From positions 1,426,001 to 1,490,000 of the forward strand of contig OY764266.1 in assembly GCA_963668365.1 (NCBI GenBank): a stretch of DNA of 64,000 bases, written 5' to 3'. The notes under the pieces are model-generated. The model saw only the letters and a list, made by a program, of their open reading frames with translations, was not told the origin of the DNA and made no database searches. This DNA is from VXNE01 sp963668365 (GTDB lineage: Bacteria; Pseudomonadota; Gammaproteobacteria; Pseudomonadales; Azotimanducaceae). The translations under genes were made by a program, and so were the position numbers. Shown in pieces: positions 60,815-64,000 of the stretch; positions within the stretch are counted from its first letter, which is position 1; every line of letters starts with the position of its first letter.

Positions 60815-60817
60815 GCG
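60702..60817 (+). repeat. direct repeat copy 2 (dctM 3' end) at the right edge of the restriction island
   Basis: This is the partner of 56307-56422, 87 % identical over 116 bp. The copy has a Trp-Gly in place of Val-Pro-Glu near the end of the protein. Removing the island between the copies leaves dctM directly followed by the flavoprotein gene. Confidence 0.9.
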
Positions 60818-60839
60818 GCGCGGTCGAAGGCCTCGGGGA

Positions 60840-62441
60840 ATGACATCCTCGGGCAACGTGGATGTCGTCATCATCGGCGGCGGCCACAACGGTCTCGTCT
60901 GCGCCTGCTACCTCGCCAAGGCCGGATTGAGCGTGCGCGTGCTGGAACGGCGGTCCATCGTCGGCGGTGCCGCGGTGACGGAAGAGTTCCATCCTGGTTT
61001 CCGCAATTCGACGGCCAGTTACACCGTGAGTCTGCTCGCTCCGGAAGTCATCCGCGATCTGCGCCTCAAGTCCCACGGTCTTCGCTTCGTGCCCCGGCCG
61101 CAGGCGAATTTTCTGCCGTTGTCGGAACGCGAGTCGTTGACGATCCACAACGATGACGCAGCGACCGCTCGCGAGTTCGCCCGCTTCTCGGCCAACGACG
61201 GCCGCGCCCTCGCAGGCTTTCGCGCCATGGTTCGAGAGGTGGGGGACATCGTGCGCCGACAGATGGGCCGTACGCCGCCGAACGTGGGCGGCGGCGTCAT
61301 GGACTGGGTCAATGCGGGACTCGCCGCCATCAGCGTTGTGGGATTGTCGATGGAGCGTCGTCGTGATCTCAACGACCTGTTTCTGAAACCCGTCGCGGAC
61401 CTCCTCGACATGTGGTTCGAGAACGACCACGTAAAGGCGGCGCTGGCGTTCGATGCCGTGGTGGGCAACTTCGCGTCGCCCCACGCTCCCGGCACCGCCT
61501 ACGGCCTCCTGCATCACGCGCTGGGAGAGATCGACGGGGTCCGCGGCGCCTGGGTCCACGCGATTGGCGGGATGGGCGCGATCAGCGAGGCGATGCTGGC
61601 GGAAGCGCTGGCGCTGGGAGTGAATGTCGAAACGGAGTCCGAGGTGACCGAAGTGGTTGTGGAGGATGGCCGCGCGGCCGGCGTCGTGCTTGCCGACGGT
61701 TCGACGCGCCGAGGTCGCGCGATCGCAGCCAATGCCGCGCCGAAACACCTTTATCTCGATCTTGTTCGTGATGTGCACCTTGGCGATGAGTTCCTGCGTC
61801 GCATACGTGCCACGCGCACCGAGTCGGCGGTCTTGCGCATGAACGTGGCGCTGGCGGAACTGCCAGACTTCGCTTGCCGGCCGGGGATCGAGGCTGCGGA
61901 TCACCACCGCTCCGGGATCGTCATCGGTCCGACCATGGAGTACCTGGAGAACGCCTATCTCGATGCCCGTCGCGCCGACTTCTCACAGTTACCGGTGATA
62001 GAAATGCTCATCCCGTCCACCTTGGATGATTCCCTCGCACCCCCCGGACGCCACGTCGCGAGCCTGTTCTGCCAGCACTTCCCCCGCGACCGGGACTGGG
62101 AAACGTGCCGGGATGCCGCCGCCGATACGGTATTCGCCACCATCGACCGCTTTGCGCCGAACTTCAGCGATGCGGTGATCGCCCGGCAGGTGCTGACACC
62201 AGCGGACCTGGAGCAACGCTTCGGGCTACCCGGGGGCGACATCTTCCACGGCGCCATGACCCCCGACCAGTTGTGGTCGAACCGGCCAATCATGGGCTAT
62301 GCCGCATACCGGGGTCCGATCTCCGGGCTCTACCATTGCGGTGCCGGCGCACACCCCGGCGGCGGGGTGACAGGCCTGCCGGGCCGAAACGCGGCGCGGG
62401 AGATAGTGCGGGACCTGACCACGCGCCGGCGCCGGTTTTGA
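60840..62441 (+). CDS. phytoene-desaturase/PYROXD2-like FAD-dependent oxidoreductase
   Basis: A 533-residue flavoprotein. The FAD motif IIGGGHNGLVCACYLAKAG (11-29) is followed by EEFHPGFRNSTASY, a CrtI/PYROXD2-like substrate region, a GGMGAISEAM segment and the C-terminal FAD contact AGAHPGGGVTGLPGRNAA. It oxidises or desaturates an unknown substrate. In the ancestral order it would be next to the TRAP genes, so it may work on the transported compound. Confidence 0.88.
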   Translation: MTSSGNVDVVIIGGGHNGLVCACYLAKAGLSVRVLERRSIVGGAAVTEEFHPGFRNSTASYTVSLLAPEVIRDLRLKSHGLRFVPRPQANFLPLSERESLTIHNDDAATAREFARFSANDGRALAGFRAMVREVGDIVRRQMGRTPPNVGGGVMDWVNAGLAAISVVGLSMERRRDLNDLFLKPVADLLDMWFENDHVKAALAFDAVVGNFASPHAPGTAYGLLHHALGEIDGVRGAWVHAIGGMGAISEAMLAEALALGVNVETESEVTEVVVEDGRAAGVVLADGSTRRGRAIAANAAPKHLYLDLVRDVHLGDEFLRRIRATRTESAVLRMNVALAELPDFACRPGIEAADHHRSGIVIGPTMEYLENAYLDARRADFSQLPVIEMLIPSTLDDSLAPPGRHVASLFCQHFPRDRDWETCRDAAADTVFATIDRFAPNFSDAVIARQVLTPADLEQRFGLPGGDIFHGAMTPDQLWSNRPIMGYAAYRGPISGLYHCGAGAHPGGGVTGLPGRNAAREIVRDLTTRRRRF

Positions 62442-62470
62442 CCAGGGCCAGGTTCGGGATACTGGGAATG

Positions 62471-62524
62471 TCAATTTGATTATTCAATCATCAATTTGAC
62501 ATTGTTGCATTGGGCCGGGAAAAT
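62471..62524 (+). promoter_or_regulatory. operator-like repeats and promoter of the DUF4143 ATPase gene
   Basis: TCAATTTGA occurs at 62471 and at 62491, exactly 20 bp apart (two helical turns). TTGACA (62496-62501), overlapping the second copy, is 17 bp before GAAAAT (62519-62524), a good promoter fit. The transcript would start close to the ATG at 62533, nearly without a leader. The repeats could bind an autorepressor. Confidence 0.5.
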
Positions 62525-62532
62525 CTTTGCCC

Positions 62533-63717
62533 ATGCTCGCCCGCCACCTATCCGAGTCCGTGCTGTCCGCAGCGGCCCAGAATCCCGTCGTGACGCTCAT
62601 GGGGCCGAGGCAATCGGGCAAGACGACCCTCTGCCAGATGCTGTTCCCCGACCACGAGTATCTCTCCCTTGAAGCTCCCGATGTCAGGTCGCGAGCCATT
62701 GAGGATCCACGCGGTTTCCTTGCCTCGGAAAACGACTTGGTTATCGACGAGATACAACGGGCGCCCGACCTGTTGTCATACATACAGGTCGCCGTCGACG
62801 AGAATCCGCGCCCCGGGCGATTTGTCCTCGCGGGTTCACAGAATATGCTGCTGATGGAATCGGTCTCGCAGACGCTCGCCGGTCGTACCGCGTTGCTGCG
62901 GCTGTTTCCGTTTTCGTTGCCGGAGTTGCTTGAAAGGGACCTGTTCGATCCTGCGCGGTTGCCGGAGTCGACGGCCGCCGTGCCCAAAGCCGACCGCTGG
63001 GAGATTCTGTTTCGAGGATTCTATCCGCGGATACACGACCGGAACCTGTCGCCTCGCGAATGGCTCGGCGACTACTTTCGAACCTACGTCGAACGTGATC
63101 TCAGCGAAGTCCTGGCGGTGTCGGACCTGCGCGCTTTCGAGAATTTTGTCCGGCTGGCCGCTGCCAGCACCGCGACGGAACTGAACCTGAGCCGGCTGGC
63201 GAGCGATGTCGGCGTAGGTCAGCAAACCGCTCGCCGGTGGCTGAATGTCCTGGAGATCGGCTATCTGGCCACCGCCTTGCCGCCACATCACGCCAACTTC
63301 CGCAAGCGGCTGCGCAAACGATCTCGCCTGCACTTTCTCGACACCGGGCTTGTTTGCTATCTACTGGACATCCCGGACGCACACACGTTGGCGCGGCACC
63401 CGCTGAGGGGAGCGATCTTCGAGTCGTTCGTCGTGTCTGAACTCATCAAGAGTTTCGCCAATCGCCGCCGCGAGGCGCCAATCTACTTCTGGCGCGATGC
63501 GACTGCTCACGAGATCGATGCGCTGATCGACCTGGGCGGCAGACTCGTCCCCGTCGAGGTCAAATCCGGGGAGACCGTTCCCGCCGACGCGGTGCGGAAC
63601 CTGGAGTGGTGGACGGGCCTTGCGGATAACCCGACCACCGGCGGTTTGCTTGTCCACGGCGGCAAGACGCGGTTTCGATTCAAGGGATTCGACGTGCTGC
63701 CCTGGTTCCTCGGTTGA
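62533..63717 (+). CDS. AAA ATPase with DUF4143 domain
   Basis: A 394-residue protein: Walker A GPRQSGKTT (24-32), Walker B LVIDEIQRAPDL, and an arginine-rich helical AAA core, then a winged-helix insertion (TELNLSRLASDVGVGQQTARRW) and a C-terminal nuclease-like domain with the D...E-x-K pattern (HEIDALIDLGGRLVPVEVKSG). The start ATG at 62533 fits conserved ARHLSESVL. Such ATPases are common in accessory regions and in toxin-like loci; the function is unknown. Confidence 0.88.
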   Translation: MLARHLSESVLSAAAQNPVVTLMGPRQSGKTTLCQMLFPDHEYLSLEAPDVRSRAIEDPRGFLASENDLVIDEIQRAPDLLSYIQVAVDENPRPGRFVLAGSQNMLLMESVSQTLAGRTALLRLFPFSLPELLERDLFDPARLPESTAAVPKADRWEILFRGFYPRIHDRNLSPREWLGDYFRTYVERDLSEVLAVSDLRAFENFVRLAAASTATELNLSRLASDVGVGQQTARRWLNVLEIGYLATALPPHHANFRKRLRKRSRLHFLDTGLVCYLLDIPDAHTLARHPLRGAIFESFVVSELIKSFANRRREAPIYFWRDATAHEIDALIDLGGRLVPVEVKSGETVPADAVRNLEWWTGLADNPTTGGLLVHGGKTRFRFKGFDVLPWFLG

Positions 63718-64000
63718 AGTCACGCGAGCGGGTCGCGCCAATGGGGTGTGCGTTGCCTTCCAAAACTCCTGCGTACGATCTTGCGAGCATGGCCTTATTC
63801 CGGTCCAAGGACAGGGCCTGTCGATCACCCTGATCCAGCGGTTCGGTTCGGCGCTGAGCCTCAGTTCTGCGTTTATCCTGTCCATATCCATATTCTCCAA
63901 TGTCGAAGCAAATACCATAGCCATCTGGATAGCCGCTGCGCATGAACTGGCAGCTCAAAATTACGCCGCCGCCCGTTCACTGTTCTCGCGGGCGTCAGTT
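63718..64000 (+). pseudogene. possible IS91-family transposase remnant (window edge)
   Basis: On the plus strand an open frame from about 63806 reads LITLIQRFGSALSL after HGLIPVQGQG. The IQRFGSAL string is a hallmark of IS91 transposases, but the following LNVHFHML-like part does not match. The rest of the sequence from 63718 has no convincing gene. The call rests on one short motif near the window edge. Confidence 0.25.

Overview
The window looks like a chromosome segment of a GC-rich gammaproteobacterium, probably an uncultured marine or host-associated lineage. The evidence is the gene order glyA-nrdR-ribD-ribH-nusB-thiL-pgpA next to xseB-ispA, a gammaproteobacterial type LexA box (CTGT-N8-ACAG) at 6010, and many TRAP, amidohydrolase, PhyH-dioxygenase and beta-oxidation genes. 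I cannot name a genus. I saw no rRNA or tRNA genes, CRISPR array or intact insertion sequence.

Layout. 1-2.2 kb: two tandem PhyH/HEAT-repeat paralogues, the first cut by the window edge. 2.2-5.5 kb: a TonB-receptor remnant, a membrane protein with an EQG-repeat tail, a nitroreductase, a tyrosine phosphatase and an SDR. 5.5-11.8 kb: an amidohydrolase gene split by a lower-GC island (about 5995-10637). The island carries a LexA-box promoter and three genes: a SAM methyltransferase, a compact SF1 helicase, and a 737-residue protein with a C-terminal AlkB domain. It is flanked by 524-bp direct repeats of the amidohydrolase 5' end. 12-22.6 kb: housekeeping genes (fadB-like, xseB-ispA, pgpA-thiL-nusB-ribH-ribD-nrdR-glyA). 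22.8-24.6 kb: a DUF433/DUF5615 toxin-antitoxin pair, a glyoxalase II-like gene and a broken Uma2 nuclease.

24.6-34.4 kb is a complete guanidine-use operon. A putative NtrC site, a sigma54 promoter and a guanidine-I (ykkC) riboswitch precede an ABC importer, two DUF1989 proteins (carboxyguanidine deiminase type), a urea/guanidine carboxylase and allophanate hydrolase. The proposed route is guanidine to carboxyguanidine to allophanate to ammonia plus CO2. 34.4-46.6 kb: an aldo/keto reductase, an HtrA-like protein without its catalytic residues, an N-acyl-D-amino-acid deacylase type amidohydrolase, a RecQ-ComFC fusion with a DprA-like partner, an acyl-CoA ligase, and ileS of the eukaryote-like class (GIHH in place of HIGH) behind a full T-box leader. 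T-boxes are rare in proteobacteria.

47-56.4 kb: a di-heme peroxidase/histidine kinase/VWA-like operon, a sulfatase and a TRAP transporter. 56.4-60.7 kb: a second lower-GC island with a D12-class adenine methylase, a NotI-family endonuclease, a ParB-like protein and a PD-(D/E)XK-like protein, on the minus strand. It lies between dctM and a second, degenerate copy of the dctM 3' end. 60.8-64 kb: a phytoene-desaturase-like flavoprotein, a DUF4143 ATPase and a possible IS91 remnant.

The two islands share one architecture: lower-GC defence or repair genes bordered by a duplicated piece of the interrupted host operon, with no recombinase visible. The SOS-box methyltransferase-helicase-AlkB operon is the best candidate for an undescribed system.
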